From: Flavobacterium keumense
Lineage (GTDB): Bacteria > Bacteroidota > Bacteroidia > Flavobacteriales > Flavobacteriaceae
Reading direction: 5' to 3'
Assembly (NCBI RefSeq): GCF_029866485.1
Contig: NZ_CP092332.1
Span: 806,001-870,000, forward strand
DNA length: 64,000 nucleotides
Shown: in pieces, positions 17,961 to 27,030 of the stretch
How positions within the stretch are numbered: position 1 is the stretch's first letter
Layout of the letters: every line of letters begins with the position of its first letter
Notes under the pieces: model-generated
The model's database searches: none
Told to the model about the DNA's origin: nothing
The model's input: the letters and a program-made list of their open reading frames with translations, nothing else
Made by a program: the position numbers and the translations under genes

Positions 17961-19739
17961 ATGAAAAAACTACTCCTACATATCAGCTTGTTTTTTTCAT
18001 TGATTGGGTTTTCCCAAAACGAGCAATTAGCCCAATATTATTACGACAAAGGCGATTTTGAAAAAGCCAAAATCAGTTACGAAGAACTTCTGCAGTCGGT
18101 TCCTCAAAATTACCAATACTTTATCAGAACCATTGATTGTTACCAACAATTAAAACAATTTGATGTCGCCGAAAAAGCCATTCAAACCCGATTGGATAAG
18201 TACAGACAGAGTTCGCTTTTGGTAGAACTAGGGTATAATTTTAAACTCCAACAACAGGATGAGAAAGCCCAAAAGTATTTTGAACAAGCTTTGGCTAAAA
18301 TCAAATCCAACCCAAACGAAGTGTATGGCATAGCCAATTCTTTTGAGAAAAAAGTCTTGCTGGACTATGCGCTTAAAGCCTATCAAATAGCAGTGCAAAT
18401 GCAACCTAATTTCAATTTCAATTACCAAATGGGTCTGTTGTATGGGCAGTTGGGCAATACGGATATGATGATTAACACTTTCTTAGATGAGGCTTTTGCC
18501 CATCCAGAAAGTACGATTCTGATTCAAAATCAGTTTTCAAGATTCATGACTGATGAAGGCGATGCAGGATTTTCGGCCAATTTGCGTAAAGCATTAATTA
18601 CACGAACTCAAAAAAACCAAGACGTGTATTGGAACCAATTTTTGAGTTGGTTTTATATTCAGCAAAAAGAATTTGGCAAAGCCTTTATCCAAGAAAAAGC
18701 CATTTACAAACGCAATCCGGAATCGCTGAATGCTATACTTAATTTGGCACAATTGACGATTGAAGAAAAGGATGATGCAACAGCCAAAACTATCTTGGGA
18801 TTTGTGTTAGAAAACACCACCGAAATCGAATTATTGGTTCAAGCCAATAGCTATTTGATGCAACTCAAAATCGACACGACTCCCGAAAAAGACTGGTCCA
18901 ATCTTGAAATGGAATTATCAGCTTTGGTCACAAAATACGGAATCAGTCCTTTTACCTTATCTTTGCAACTGATGCAGGCGCATTTTTTGACGTTTAATTT
19001 AAAAAATCCCGAAGCAGGAAAGACAATTGTTCGAACTGCATTGGAGTTGCCCTTGAACGAATACGAAACGGCGCAGGTCAAAATGGAGTTGGCCGATATT
19101 TTGCTGTACGAAGCCAAATTCAATCAAGCATTATTGTATTATACGCAAATTGAAAACGATTTGAAGAACGATGCAGTGGCACACGAAGCAAGTTTGAAAG
19201 CAGCTAAAACGAGTTATTTCAAAACCGATTTAGAATGGGCGTTGAAACAATTCAAAGAGTTGAAATCGGCGAGTACACAGTTGATTGCCAATGATGCGTT
19301 GGAGTATTTTTTGCTCATCAATGACAATACCGTTGCCGATTCGACGCAGGTGGCATTGAAGGCTTTCGCCAAAGCGGATTACCTTGGATACCAAAATCGA
19401 AATCAAGAAGCGATTCAGGCTTTTCAAGCCATTTTGAAACAATACAAAGGGCAAGAGATTGAGGCGGTTACTCTGTTGCGATTGGGAAAACTATACGAGA
19501 AAACAGCTGATTTTTTGTTGGCTTTAGGCCAATACCAAAATATAATAGAGCAGCATTCGGACGGAATTTATGTAGATGAAGCGTTGTATTTTTCGGCAGA
19601 ATTGTATAAAAATCAATTGCAATTGCCCGAAAAAGCAAAGCCAATGTATGAAAAGATAATTTTCAATCACCAAGACAGTATTTATTTTGTGGAGGCAAGG
19701 CGAAAATTTAGAGAATTAAGAGGAGATAGCAATTTATAA
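17961..19739 (+). CDS. Secreted tetratricopeptide repeat protein
   Basis: A 592-residue protein with a signal peptide (residues 1-18, ending FSQ) and repeated TPR-like helical pairs, for example YYDKGDFEKAKISYEELL, KVLLDYALKAYQIAVQMQP and TADFLLALGQYQNIIEQH. It has no catalytic motif. Such proteins act as periplasmic scaffolds. It follows DUF805 and serS in the same direction, and its stop is one base from the inverted-repeat element at 19741. Specific partner unknown. Confidence 0.85.
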   Translation: MKKLLLHISLFFSLIGFSQNEQLAQYYYDKGDFEKAKISYEELLQSVPQNYQYFIRTIDCYQQLKQFDVAEKAIQTRLDKYRQSSLLVELGYNFKLQQQDEKAQKYFEQALAKIKSNPNEVYGIANSFEKKVLLDYALKAYQIAVQMQPNFNFNYQMGLLYGQLGNTDMMINTFLDEAFAHPESTILIQNQFSRFMTDEGDAGFSANLRKALITRTQKNQDVYWNQFLSWFYIQQKEFGKAFIQEKAIYKRNPESLNAILNLAQLTIEEKDDATAKTILGFVLENTTEIELLVQANSYLMQLKIDTTPEKDWSNLEMELSALVTKYGISPFTLSLQLMQAHFLTFNLKNPEAGKTIVRTALELPLNEYETAQVKMELADILLYEAKFNQALLYYTQIENDLKNDAVAHEASLKAAKTSYFKTDLEWALKQFKELKSASTQLIANDALEYFLLINDNTVADSTQVALKAFAKADYLGYQNRNQEAIQAFQAILKQYKGQEIEAVTLLRLGKLYEKTADFLLALGQYQNIIEQHSDGIYVDEALYFSAELYKNQLQLPEKAKPMYEKIIFNHQDSIYFVEARRKFRELRGDSNL

Positions 19740-19740
19740 G

Positions 19741-19867
19741 GAGCCCCCTAACCCCCGAAGGGGGAATTAGGAGCCAATAGATTCAGAGTAAAAGAAAGTT
19801 CAAAAAACAATTTATTTAACCCTACTTAACCCCTAGTAGGATTTCCCCCTTTGGGGGTTAGGGGGCT
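19741..19867. repeat. MITE-like element with 25-base terminal inverted repeats
   Basis: Left arm 19741-19766 and right arm 19843-19867 are inverted copies with a single mismatch, rich in C5/G5 runs (CCCCCTAACCCCC on the left, GGGGGTTAGGGGG on the right). The element fills the whole gap between the TPR gene stop (19739) and the DUF4286 start (19871). No ORF. Each arm can also form its own small hairpin (CCCCCGAAGGGGG). Confidence 0.8.
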
Positions 19868-19870
19868 AAT

Positions 19871-20185
19871 ATGATACTTTACAACGTAACAGTTAACATA
19901 CACGAAAGCGTTCAAGACCAATGGTTACAGTGGATGCAGCAAACACGAATTCCGGCTATTTTAGCAACAGGAAAATTTTCTTCGGCTAAAATTGTGAAGG
20001 TGTTAATTGAAGAAGAAATGGGAGGAACTACGTATTCAGTTCAATTTACGACGGATAGTAAAGCGACTTTGGAAAAATACTATGCAGAAGATGCGCCGCA
20101 ATTCCGTCAAGAAAGTTACCAGTTATTTGGAGAAAAAATGCTGGCTTTTAGAACGGAACTAGAGGTAATTTCTGAACACAATTAA
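19871..20185 (+). CDS. DUF4286 family protein
   Basis: A 104-residue cytoplasmic protein starting MILYNVTVNIHESVQDQW, with a ferredoxin-like beta-alpha-beta pattern and a TYSVQFTTDSKATLEKYY segment. It fits the small DUF4286 family, often found near rsmA/ksgA in Bacteroidota. The leader and any promoter must lie inside the MITE-like element. Function unknown. Confidence 0.82.
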   Translation: MILYNVTVNIHESVQDQWLQWMQQTRIPAILATGKFSSAKIVKVLIEEEMGGTTYSVQFTTDSKATLEKYYAEDAPQFRQESYQLFGEKMLAFRTELEVISEHN

Positions 20186-20190
20186 AAAAA

Positions 20191-20220
20191 TAGCGAGATT
20201 GCCTCGTGCCTCGCAATGAC
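20191..20220. repeat. GCGAG/CTCGCAATGAC intergenic repeat
   Basis: GCGAGATTGCCTCGTGCC followed by TCGCAATGAC can fold GCGAG against CTCGC. A related sequence, GATTGCC...CCTCGCAATGGG, occurs at 60474-60507, suggesting a dispersed family. Confidence 0.5.
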
Positions 20221-20223
20221 TCA

Positions 20224-21003
20224 ATGGAAAAAGTAAAAGCTAAAAAACATCTCGGACAACATTTCTTAAAAGACGAAAGCATTGCGAAAGCGATCGCTGA
20301 TACGTTGAGTTTAGAAGGCTACAATGATGTATTGGAAATAGGTCCTGGAATGGGAGTTTTGACCCAATATTTATTGGACAAACCTACCAATACCTACGTG
20401 ATTGAGATCGATACAGAATCGGTGGCGTATTTGGATGCTAATTACCCAAAGTTGAAAGATAAAATCATTTCGAAGGATTTCTTGAAATACGATGTCAACG
20501 AGATTTTTGAAGGCAAACAATTTGCGATTATTGGCAATTTTCCGTACAATATTTCGACGCAAATTGTGTTTAGAACTTTGGAATTCCGTCACCAAATTCC
20601 AGAGTTTTCTGGCATGTTCCAAAAAGAAGTGGCAGAGCGCATTTGCGAGAAAAAAGGAAGTAAAACCTATGGTATTTTGTCGGTTTTGGCACAGGCTTTT
20701 TACGATGCCGAATACTTGTTTACGGTAGATGAACATGTGTTCAATCCGCCACCAAAAGTAAAATCGGGGGTGATGCGTTTGCGACGAAAAGAAGATTTTA
20801 GTTTGCCTTGTGGCGAAAAATTATTCTTTACGGTAGTGAAAACAGCTTTTCAGCAACGTAGAAAAACCTTGCGTAACAGTTTAAAAACCTTAAATTTGTC
20901 AGATAATTTAAGAGAAGATAAAGTTTTAGATCTTCGTCCAGAACAACTTAGTGTTGAAGACTTTATAGCACTCACTCAAAAAATCGAAGCCGATGGAATT
21001 TAA
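20224..21003 (+). CDS. rsmA: 16S rRNA (adenine1518-N6/adenine1519-N6)-dimethyltransferase
   Basis: A 259-residue KsgA-type SAM methyltransferase. [11 protein letters not shown] opens the protein, motif I is [12 protein letters not shown], and the catalytic motif IV is NFPYNIST (NLPYN in many relatives). The C-terminal helical domain has [14 protein letters not shown]. It dimethylates two adenines in helix 45 of 16S rRNA. The ATG at 20224 is used; an upstream GTG at 20206 lies inside a repeat. It overlaps mgtE by 11 bases. Confidence 0.96.
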   Translation: MEKVKAKKHLGQHFLKDESIAKAIADTLSLEGYNDVLEIGPGMGVLTQYLLDKPTNTYVIEIDTESVAYLDANYPKLKDKIISKDFLKYDVNEIFEGKQFAIIGNFPYNISTQIVFRTLEFRHQIPEFSGMFQKEVAERICEKKGSKTYGILSVLAQAFYDAEYLFTVDEHVFNPPPKVKSGVMRLRRKEDFSLPCGEKLFFTVVKTAFQQRRKTLRNSLKTLNLSDNLREDKVLDLRPEQLSVEDFIALTQKIEADGI

Positions 21004-22345
21004 AATCAGCAAAGAACTAATTCAAGAATTAGAGCAACTCATTCAAACGAAGAACGACCAACAGCTGGAAGTTTTGTTGAATGACATGCACCATGCTGAT
21101 ATTGCCGAAGTTTTAGATGAACTTGATTTTGAAGAGGCAACCTATATTTTTAAAGTTTTAGATAGTGATAAAACGGCCGAAATTCTTTTGGAATTAGAGG
21201 ACGATTTACGTGAAAATATCTTAAAACGACTTTCGCCAAAAGAAATTGCAGAAGAGCTTGACGAGTTAGAAACAAACGATGCTGCTGACATTATTGCCGA
21301 GTTATCGCAAGAAATTAAGGCAGAAGTAATCTCGGAATTACAAGACGTTGAACACGCCAAAGATATTGTTGATTTGCTTCGTTATCCAGAGGATACTGCG
21401 GGGGGAATCATGCACAAGGAGTTGGTAAAAGTGAACGAAAACTGGAATGTGTTGACTTGCGTGAAAGAAATGCGCATTCAAGCCGAAAATATTTCAAGAG
21501 TGCATTCCATATATGTGGTGGACGATGAAGACCGATTGAAAGGACGTTTGTCGCTTAAAGATTTATTGACTACTTCTTCGCGAACACCCATCAATGATGT
21601 CTATATTCGAAAACTGAATTCGGTGAATGTAGATACCGAAGACGTAGAGGTGGCGCGTATCATGCAAAAATACGATTTAGAGGCCATTCCGGTAGTGGAC
21701 GAATTGGGTCGTTTGGTTGGCCGAATTACCATTGATGATATCGTGGATGTAATCAAAGACGAAGCTGATGAAGATTACCAGTTAGCAGCAGGTATCTCCC
21801 AAGACGTCGAAGCGGATGATAGTATTTTTGATCATACTAAAGCCCGCTTACCTTGGTTGGTTTTGGCGCTTTTAGGAGGTTTTATTTCAGTAAGAGTATT
21901 AGGTTTATTTGAAGGAGCAATGTTGAAGCATGGCAATTTATTCTTCTTTACACCGCTTATTGCCGCAATGGCTGGAAATGTTGGAGTACAATCTTCGGCA
22001 ATTATTGTGCAAGGTTTGGCTAACAACACCTTGAGTGGCTCTTTATTCAATCGTTTAATTAAAGAAGTAGCTTTGAGCTTACTTAATGGGGTGATATTAG
22101 CGACTATTTTGTTTGTAGGCAGTCATTATCTATTAAATGTTGAAATTATTATTGGTATAATTGTAACCGTAGCATTGATTTCGGTTATTATTATTGCATC
22201 GTTAATAGGTACATTTATCCCCTTATTATTGGATAAATTTGGAATAGACCCCGCCTTAGCTACAGGTCCGTTTATTACTACCAGTAATGATATATGTGGA
22301 ATTTTAATTTATTTTTCAATTGCCAAAATGATTTTAGGTTTTTAA
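20993..22345 (+). CDS. mgtE: Magnesium transporter MgtE
   Basis: A 450-residue protein. An N-terminal MgtE_N helical domain rich in Asp/Glu (residues about 1-125) is followed by two CBS domains (about 130-255, with [12 protein letters not shown] and [15 protein letters not shown]). Five transmembrane helices follow from about 280, including [16 protein letters not shown] and [18 protein letters not shown]. These are the known Mg2+ channel signatures; the N and CBS domains gate by sensing cytoplasmic Mg2+. The start overlaps rsmA. Confidence 0.96.
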   Translation: MEFKISKELIQELEQLIQTKNDQQLEVLLNDMHHADIAEVLDELDFEEATYIFKVLDSDKTAEILLELEDDLRENILKRLSPKEIAEELDELETNDAADIIAELSQEIKAEVISELQDVEHAKDIVDLLRYPEDTAGGIMHKELVKVNENWNVLTCVKEMRIQAENISRVHSIYVVDDEDRLKGRLSLKDLLTTSSRTPINDVYIRKLNSVNVDTEDVEVARIMQKYDLEAIPVVDELGRLVGRITIDDIVDVIKDEADEDYQLAAGISQDVEADDSIFDHTKARLPWLVLALLGGFISVRVLGLFEGAMLKHGNLFFFTPLIAAMAGNVGVQSSAIIVQGLANNTLSGSLFNRLIKEVALSLLNGVILATILFVGSHYLLNVEIIIGIIVTVALISVIIIASLIGTFIPLLLDKFGIDPALATGPFITTSNDICGILIYFSIAKMILGF

Positions 22346-22400
22346 ATTAAGAATTCAAACACAACAACACAAAACAACACAACCATTATAACTACACAAC

Positions 22401-23177
22401 ATGAACGTACACATTATTGGCGGAGGCAACTTAGGAGCCTCAATTGCCATTGGGATTGCTAAATTCACCGAAGGCAATCAAGTAACCGTAACAAGAAGAA
22501 ATACAAAGAGTATTTTGCACTTAGAACAACTGGGGGTTACCGTATCTACCGACAACAAACACAATATTCAAGACGCAGATATTATAATTTTGACTATAAA
22601 ACCGTACCAAGTGGATACTGTTTTGGCTGAAATATTGCCTGCAATTACCAACAAAACCATTGCTTCGGCAGTGAGTGGATTGTCGATAGAAAATTTGCAA
22701 AATAAAATTGGCGCCACCCACCAAGCGGTACGCATCATGCCGAATATTGCTTCGCAATTTGGTGCTTCGGCGACTTGTATTGCGTTTCAAGAAAGCAATA
22801 AAGAAGCGGCTCAGAAAGTAGTTACACTTTTTGAAGGTTTAGGAACAGCGCCTATTATTGACGAAAAATTAATGGATGCGGCTACCGTTTTGGCAGCAAG
22901 CGGAACGGCATTTGCCTTGCGTTACATTCGTGCCTCAATGCAAGCGGGTATTGAAATTGGATTTGACTGGCAAACGGCTTTGGCTATTTCTGCCCAAACT
23001 GTAAAAGGCGCTGCCGAAATGCTACTAGAAGAAAAAACCCATCCAGAACAATTGATTGACCGAGTAACTACGCCTCAAGGCTGTACCATTGCTGGTTTGA
23101 ACGAAATGGAATTGCACGGTTTTAGTTCGTCTTTGATTAGAGGGATTAAAACTTCGTTGAAACAGATTAAGGGGTAA
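22401..23177 (+). CDS. proC: Pyrroline-5-carboxylate reductase
   Basis: A 258-residue NAD(P)H enzyme of proline biosynthesis. The N-terminal Rossmann motif is VHIIGGGNLGASIAIG. IRIMPNIASQFGAS and the C-terminal signature GAAEMLLEEKTHPEQLIDRVTTPQGCTIAGL match the family. It has its own leader of AC-rich sequence and a terminator after the stop. Confidence 0.94.
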   Translation: MNVHIIGGGNLGASIAIGIAKFTEGNQVTVTRRNTKSILHLEQLGVTVSTDNKHNIQDADIIILTIKPYQVDTVLAEILPAITNKTIASAVSGLSIENLQNKIGATHQAVRIMPNIASQFGASATCIAFQESNKEAAQKVVTLFEGLGTAPIIDEKLMDAATVLAASGTAFALRYIRASMQAGIEIGFDWQTALAISAQTVKGAAEMLLEEKTHPEQLIDRVTTPQGCTIAGLNEMELHGFSSSLIRGIKTSLKQIKG

Positions 23178-23198
23178 ATATACTTTTTAAATAAAGAG

Positions 23199-23227
23199 AA
23201 AGGCTGCTGTAAATAGCGGCCTTTTTT
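23199..23227 (+). terminator. Terminator after proC
   Basis: AAGGCTGCT (23200-23208) pairs with AGCGGCCTT (23215-23223) with one G-T pair, followed by a T run. Intrinsic terminator form. Confidence 0.75.
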
Positions 23228-23244
23228 GGTTCGTTGTTTTAGTA

Positions 23245-23270
23245 GACACGGATTGCAAATCCGCGCTATC
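23245..23270. repeat. REP-like palindrome CGGATTGCAAATCCG
   Basis: CGGATT/AATCCG with a three-base loop at 23249-23263, followed by CGCTATC. This resembles the REP sequences mobilised by RAYT-type transposases in Bacteroidota. No transposase gene is in the window, and only one copy is visible. Confidence 0.5.
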
Positions 23271-23306
23271 AGGTGATGTTAAGCGTATTTTCCAAGAAAG
23301 ATAAGC

Positions 23307-23844
23307 CAGCTATTTCGCAAAATTGCTGTTATGTGATGTAGCTTTATTTAGAGTTACATTTTTCTTTCTATCCCAAGCTAACCTTTCCAATTCTTCATTT
23401 TCAAGTTCTAAATTTTCAATTTCGTTAAATCGGCTTTTGTCTGTTTTCTCAACTTCAACTACAATGTATTTTTTTTCGTCAACATTTTCGACATTTGTGA
23501 ACTTCAAATATTCCTCAACGCAATCTTTGTCAAGCATCACTTTTCCACCGCCAGCCCAATGTCTGTCCTGTCCGTTTTTCTTTATTCCGGAAACCCAATA
23601 TTCTTCACCAGTTTCAATGTCAAAATGGTTTCCACTAATTCCAGTTGTTTTAAGTTTCTTCAACGCTTTGTTGTCAAAATAAACTGTTTGTCCAGATTTC
23701 GAGAATTCAGCGTAACCAATCCAAGCTGAACCGCTATGACCTTCAGACTTATTTTCTATATACATTATTTTCGGCTTCATGATTTCGGGTTTTCTTTTTT
23801 GCAGTGTCGTAAAGCTATATCACATAACTTATTTATATGCGAAA
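23307..23844. mobile_element. Single-gene cassette bounded by inverted repeats
   Basis: GTTATGTGATGTAGCTTTA (23328-23346) and TAAAGCTATATCACATAAC (23810-23828) are inverted copies with one mismatch. The similarity continues outward to a shared TTTCGCA (23313-23319 and, inverted, 23838-23844). A stem-loop, CAGC-ATTT-CGCA-AAAT-GCTG, lies at 23307-23328. The only gene inside is the 156-residue hypothetical gene, whose last codons and stop lie within the left arm. The layout is like a mobile gene cassette (integron attC-like or MITE-like). No integrase is present in the window. Confidence 0.55.
23310..23780 (-). CDS. Hypothetical cassette-encoded protein
   Basis: A 156-residue protein starting MKPKIMYIENKSEGHSG. 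Recognisable pieces are AWIGYAEFSKSGQTVYFDN, GNHFDIETGEEYWVSGIKK and GQDRHWAGGGKVMLDKD. These belong to a small family of unknown function with a predicted beta-rich core. Relatives are, to my recollection, sometimes labelled as DXP synthase, which this is not: it lacks the thiamine-binding domains and is four times too short. The C-terminal tail (KATSHNSNFAK) is encoded by the inverted-repeat arm, and a charged helical region (residues about 120-145) precedes it. Function unknown. Confidence 0.7.
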   Translation of the reverse strand: MKPKIMYIENKSEGHSGSAWIGYAEFSKSGQTVYFDNKALKKLKTTGISGNHFDIETGEEYWVSGIKKNGQDRHWAGGGKVMLDKDCVEEYLKFTNVENVDEKKYIVVEVEKTDKSRFNEIENLELENEELERLAWDRKKNVTLNKATSHNSNFAK

Positions 23845-23983
23845 CTTTCAAACTACTTTTATTCCAAATGGGCAATATTGACGAAAGTTTTGCCTGTTTT
23901 TAGTTCAATTTTTTTGATACGCTTTTCAAATGTAGCTAATTTAATGTGAAAATGTACTAATTTGAAAATTTGAGAATGGGGGT

Positions 23984-24340
23984 TTAGTAGTTTTGAATCA
24001 GCACATCAGTGGGAATGTGCAAGCTGGTGTGTAATTGTCGAATCATCTCCAAAGACAATTTTCTTTTTTTACTTAAAATTTCACTAGCGCGGCTTTTAAG
24101 ACCAATAATTTTAGCTAAGTCATTTTGATTGTAGCCCAATTGTTCCATTCTGAATTTTATAGCCTCAATAGGATCAGGCAAATCAATTGGAAAATGAGTG
24201 TTTTCATATTGCTCAATTAGAATGCTTAAAAGCTCTAATTCGTCGCCTTCAGGAGTTCCTTTTTTAGCATCAAATAGTACTTCCAATCGCTCTAAGGCTT
24301 GGTTGTAATCGTTTTCTGTTTTAATAAGTTTGATTTCCAT
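23984..24340 (-). CDS. higA: HigA-type antitoxin (XRE helix-turn-helix)
   Basis: A 118-residue protein with a helix-turn-helix in the C-terminal half (MEQLGYNQNDLAKIIGLKSR and LSLEMIRQLHTSLHIPTD). This is the standard HigA pattern. It is downstream of the toxin gene with a nine-base gap, the usual toxin-first order of higBA. It should neutralise the toxin and repress the operon through the TTCCC-N5-GGGAA palindrome. Confidence 0.9.
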   Translation of the reverse strand: MEIKLIKTENDYNQALERLEVLFDAKKGTPEGDELELLSILIEQYENTHFPIDLPDPIEAIKFRMEQLGYNQNDLAKIIGLKSRASEILSKKRKLSLEMIRQLHTSLHIPTDVLIQNY

Positions 24341-24349
24341 ATTCCTTAA

Positions 24350-24643
24350 TTAAATGGTGGTAGCATTAATCGCATCGTATTCTTTGTGTGTGCCAATAAA
24401 TCGAATCCAAACCATTTCGTATTCAAAGTTTATCTTGACAATTAATCGGTATTTATTTCCTTTTATATTAAAGACTACACGATTGTCGTTTAAAATACTA
24501 GCGCTGGGATATTCGGTTTTTATCTGATTAGGATTTGTCCATTCTGCTTTGCTAGTTTCCCTAAACCAAGATTTTAGTTGTTGTTCGCAATCCGAATGGA
24601 CTTCCCAAAAGTCTCTCAATATTTTTTTGGCTATTACTCTCAC
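24350..24643 (-). CDS. higB: HigB-type toxin (mRNA interferase)
   Basis: A 97-residue RelE-fold protein starting MRVIAKKILRDFWEVHSD. It shows the HigB family elements AEWTNPNQIKTEYPSASI, VVFNIKGNKYRLIVKI and VWIRFIGTHKEYDAI. HigB cleaves mRNA at the ribosome. First gene of the pair, preceded by a promoter and operator. All typical motifs are present, so the toxin looks intact. Confidence 0.9.
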   Translation of the reverse strand: MRVIAKKILRDFWEVHSDCEQQLKSWFRETSKAEWTNPNQIKTEYPSASILNDNRVVFNIKGNKYRLIVKINFEYEMVWIRFIGTHKEYDAINATTI

Positions 24644-24651
24644 TATTTTTA

Positions 24652-24682
24652 CAAAGGTATAAATTATTTCCCGTTTTGGGAA
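24652..24682 (-). promoter_or_regulatory. higBA promoter and palindromic operator
   Basis: On the minus strand TACCTTTG (24659-24652) is a TAnnTTTG -7 element, nine bases before the toxin start. Immediately upstream, TTCCC-GTTTT-GGGAA (24668-24682) is a perfect inverted repeat placed over the expected -33 region. It is a likely autoregulatory site for HigA. Confidence 0.6.
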
Positions 24683-24841
24683 CTTTAAAAAATAAAAATC
24701 TGTAAAAGGAAAACGACTTGGGGTCTATTGCAGTTACAGGGGCTTTTCAAATGTAAGAAAATAATTGATCATTTGGTAATTTGAAAATTCGCTTAATCCG
24801 TGTTTTCGTTATGCGAATCCGTTTTGTCATTGTCCAATTAA

Positions 24842-25981
24842 CTATTTCTTTAAACTCATTTTCAACCATAAGAAGCCTAAAGTTCCTGAGACAAACGATG
24901 CCACCAAGATGGCTATTTTAGAATAAGTAATTACTTCTACGCCATCGTTTTTGAAGGCCAAAAGTGTAATGAAAATGGACATGGTAAATCCAATTCCGCC
25001 CAGCATTCCAGCGCCGAGAATGTGTTTCCATTGCAATTCTTTGGGCAACGACCCAATACCTAATTTGACACATAAAAAAGCAAAAAGAGTGATTCCAATA
25101 GGTTTTCCTAAAATTAATCCTGCCATAATTCCGATAGCGTTGGCATGAATGAGTCCTTCGTGCCAGTTACTATTAATAGCAATTTCTGTATTGGCGACAG
25201 CAAATAAAGGTAAAATGAAAAAAGCTACTGGGCGGTGCAAAACGTGTTGCAATCGGAAAGAAGAAGTAGCTTTTCCACCATCGCCATAGGGAATGACAAA
25301 AGCTAAAAGCACACCCGTTATTGTAGCATGAACGCCTGAATTCAGCATGCAATACCACATCAATCCGCCACCAATCAAATAAGGAAGTAGGTTGTGTACT
25401 TTTTTTCTATTTAAAATAAAAAGAATTCCCATAATGCTAAAAGCCATACCTAAATACAGAAAAGAAATTGTTTCTGTATAAAATATCGCGATGACGAGAA
25501 TTGCTCCCAAGTCGTCAATGACAGCCAAAGCGGTCAAGAAGATTTTTAAAGACGTTGGTACTCGATTGCCCAAAAGGGATAAGATCCCAATTGCAAATGC
25601 AATATCGGTAGCCATTGGAATTCCGGCCCCGTTTTGTGTTGGCGTCCCCAAATTGAATGCTAAAAATAGTCCAGCCGGAATTAGCATTCCTCCGAGTGCG
25701 CCAAAAACAGGTAAAGCAGCGTTTTTAATGTTGGATAATTCGCCACCGTACAACTCTCGTTCTAATTCTAACCCAATGAGTAAGAAGAAAATAGTCATGA
25801 GTCCATCGTTAATCCAATGGGTGATGGAATGATGTCCAATTTCGGTTTCCCAAAACCCAATATAAGTCGTTTGAATGGGAGAATTGGCTAAACCCAAAGA
25901 AAGTAAAGTCGCTAAAAGCAATACCAATCCGCCTGCTTTTTCGCTTTCAAAAAATTCTCGAAACAATCGGCTGGTTTTCAT
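24842..25981 (-). CDS. nhaA: Na+/H+ antiporter NhaA
   Basis: A 379-residue inner-membrane protein with 11-12 transmembrane helices. The NhaA signatures are present: GLMTIFFLLIGLELERE, MATDIAFAIGIL, TALAVIDDLGAILVIA (the paired Asp of the ion site) and GIGFTMSIFI. It exports Na+ in exchange for protons and supports pH and salt tolerance. Length is normal. Divergent from the dehydrogenase gene. Confidence 0.95.
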   Translation of the reverse strand: MKTSRLFREFFESEKAGGLVLLLATLLSLGLANSPIQTTYIGFWETEIGHHSITHWINDGLMTIFFLLIGLELERELYGGELSNIKNAALPVFGALGGMLIPAGLFLAFNLGTPTQNGAGIPMATDIAFAIGILSLLGNRVPTSLKIFLTALAVIDDLGAILVIAIFYTETISFLYLGMAFSIMGILFILNRKKVHNLLPYLIGGGLMWYCMLNSGVHATITGVLLAFVIPYGDGGKATSSFRLQHVLHRPVAFFILPLFAVANTEIAINSNWHEGLIHANAIGIMAGLILGKPIGITLFAFLCVKLGIGSLPKELQWKHILGAGMLGGIGFTMSIFITLLAFKNDGVEVITYSKIAILVASFVSGTLGFLWLKMSLKK

Positions 25982-26071
25982 AGTTTTTGCATTTTAATGA
26001 TATTGGCTGCAATTTACACATTTCACACCTATTTTTTTTGTTAATTTGGGTTTACAAAATACAATCCTTTT

Positions 26072-27016
26072 ATGGCGGCACACATTCTTCATATTGATAG
26101 CAATCATCTTTTGCTTTGGGACCAATTGGAACAAGCGGGTTTCGTGAATCACGAAGATTTTACCTCTTCCAAAGCGGAAATCGAAGCTAAAATTCACGAC
26201 TACCAAGGGATTGTTATTCGTAGCCGATTTAAAATTGACAAAGCCTTTTTAGACAAAGCCACTAATTTGAAATTCATAGCTCGAGTGGGGGCTGGATTGG
26301 AAAGTATTGATTGTGAGTATGCCCAATCCAAAAATATTGTACTGATTGCTGCTCCGGAAGGAAATCGTAATGCGGTTGCTGAACACAGTTTGGGTATGAT
26401 TTTGTCATTGTTTAATAATCTCAATCAAGCTGATGCTGAGATTCGTGCCGGACACTGGAACCGAGAAAGCAATCGCGGACACGAATTAGATGGTAAAACG
26501 GTTGGAATCATTGGTTATGGCAATATGGGTAAGGCTTTCGCCAAAAAACTACGTGGGTTTGACGTAGACGTTTTGTGTTATGATATTCAAGAAAATGTGG
26601 GTGATGAAAATGCCCAACAAGTCAGTTTTGCCGAATTTCAAGAAAAAGTGGACGTCTTAAGTTTGCATATTCCGTGGACTCCCGAAACCGATAAAATGGT
26701 GGACGCAACATTTATTAATGGATTTGCAAAACCACTTTGGATCATCAATACGTCCCGCGGAAAAAACATTGTCACAGCAGATTTGGTTGCTGCCTTACAA
26801 TCAGGAAAAGTACGAGGTGCTGGACTGGATGTGTTGGAATACGAAAAATTGTCCTTTGAAACTTTGTTCCAAGAGGCAACTACACCCGAAGCGTTTCAGT
26901 ATTTACTGAATGCCAAAAATGTTATTTTGACGCCTCATATTGCAGGTTGGACCTTTGAAAGTCACGAACGATTAGCGCAAGTGATTGTCGATAAAATAAA
27001 AGCCCTTTATTCATAA
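26072..27016 (+). CDS. D-isomer 2-hydroxyacid dehydrogenase
   Basis: A 314-residue NAD-dependent dehydrogenase. The N-terminal catalytic lobe ends near FIARVGAGLESIDCEYA. The Rossmann domain has GKTVGIIGYGNMGKAFA, the Arg region is INTSRGKNIV, and the catalytic His is in ILTPHIAGWT. It resembles phosphoglycerate dehydrogenase-type members but lacks an ACT domain. It could be a SerA-like or general 2-ketoacid reductase; the substrate is uncertain. Confidence 0.88.
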   Translation: MAAHILHIDSNHLLLWDQLEQAGFVNHEDFTSSKAEIEAKIHDYQGIVIRSRFKIDKAFLDKATNLKFIARVGAGLESIDCEYAQSKNIVLIAAPEGNRNAVAEHSLGMILSLFNNLNQADAEIRAGHWNRESNRGHELDGKTVGIIGYGNMGKAFAKKLRGFDVDVLCYDIQENVGDENAQQVSFAEFQEKVDVLSLHIPWTPETDKMVDATFINGFAKPLWIINTSRGKNIVTADLVAALQSGKVRGAGLDVLEYEKLSFETLFQEATTPEAFQYLLNAKNVILTPHIAGWTFESHERLAQVIVDKIKALYS

Positions 27017-27030
27017 TTAAATACTAGTGT

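Noticed and set aside
20206-20223. GTG start giving six more residues to RsmA
   Set aside because: The added codons come from an intergenic repeat, and the family starts at the later ATG.
23310-23780. Reading the cassette gene as DXP synthase
   Set aside because: It is a quarter of the proper length and has no thiamine-diphosphate or transketolase motifs; the label is probably a propagated database error.
23230-24840. Treating the proC-nhaA islet as a defence island
   Set aside because: Only one hypothetical gene and a higBA pair are present, with no nuclease, helicase or methylase genes.
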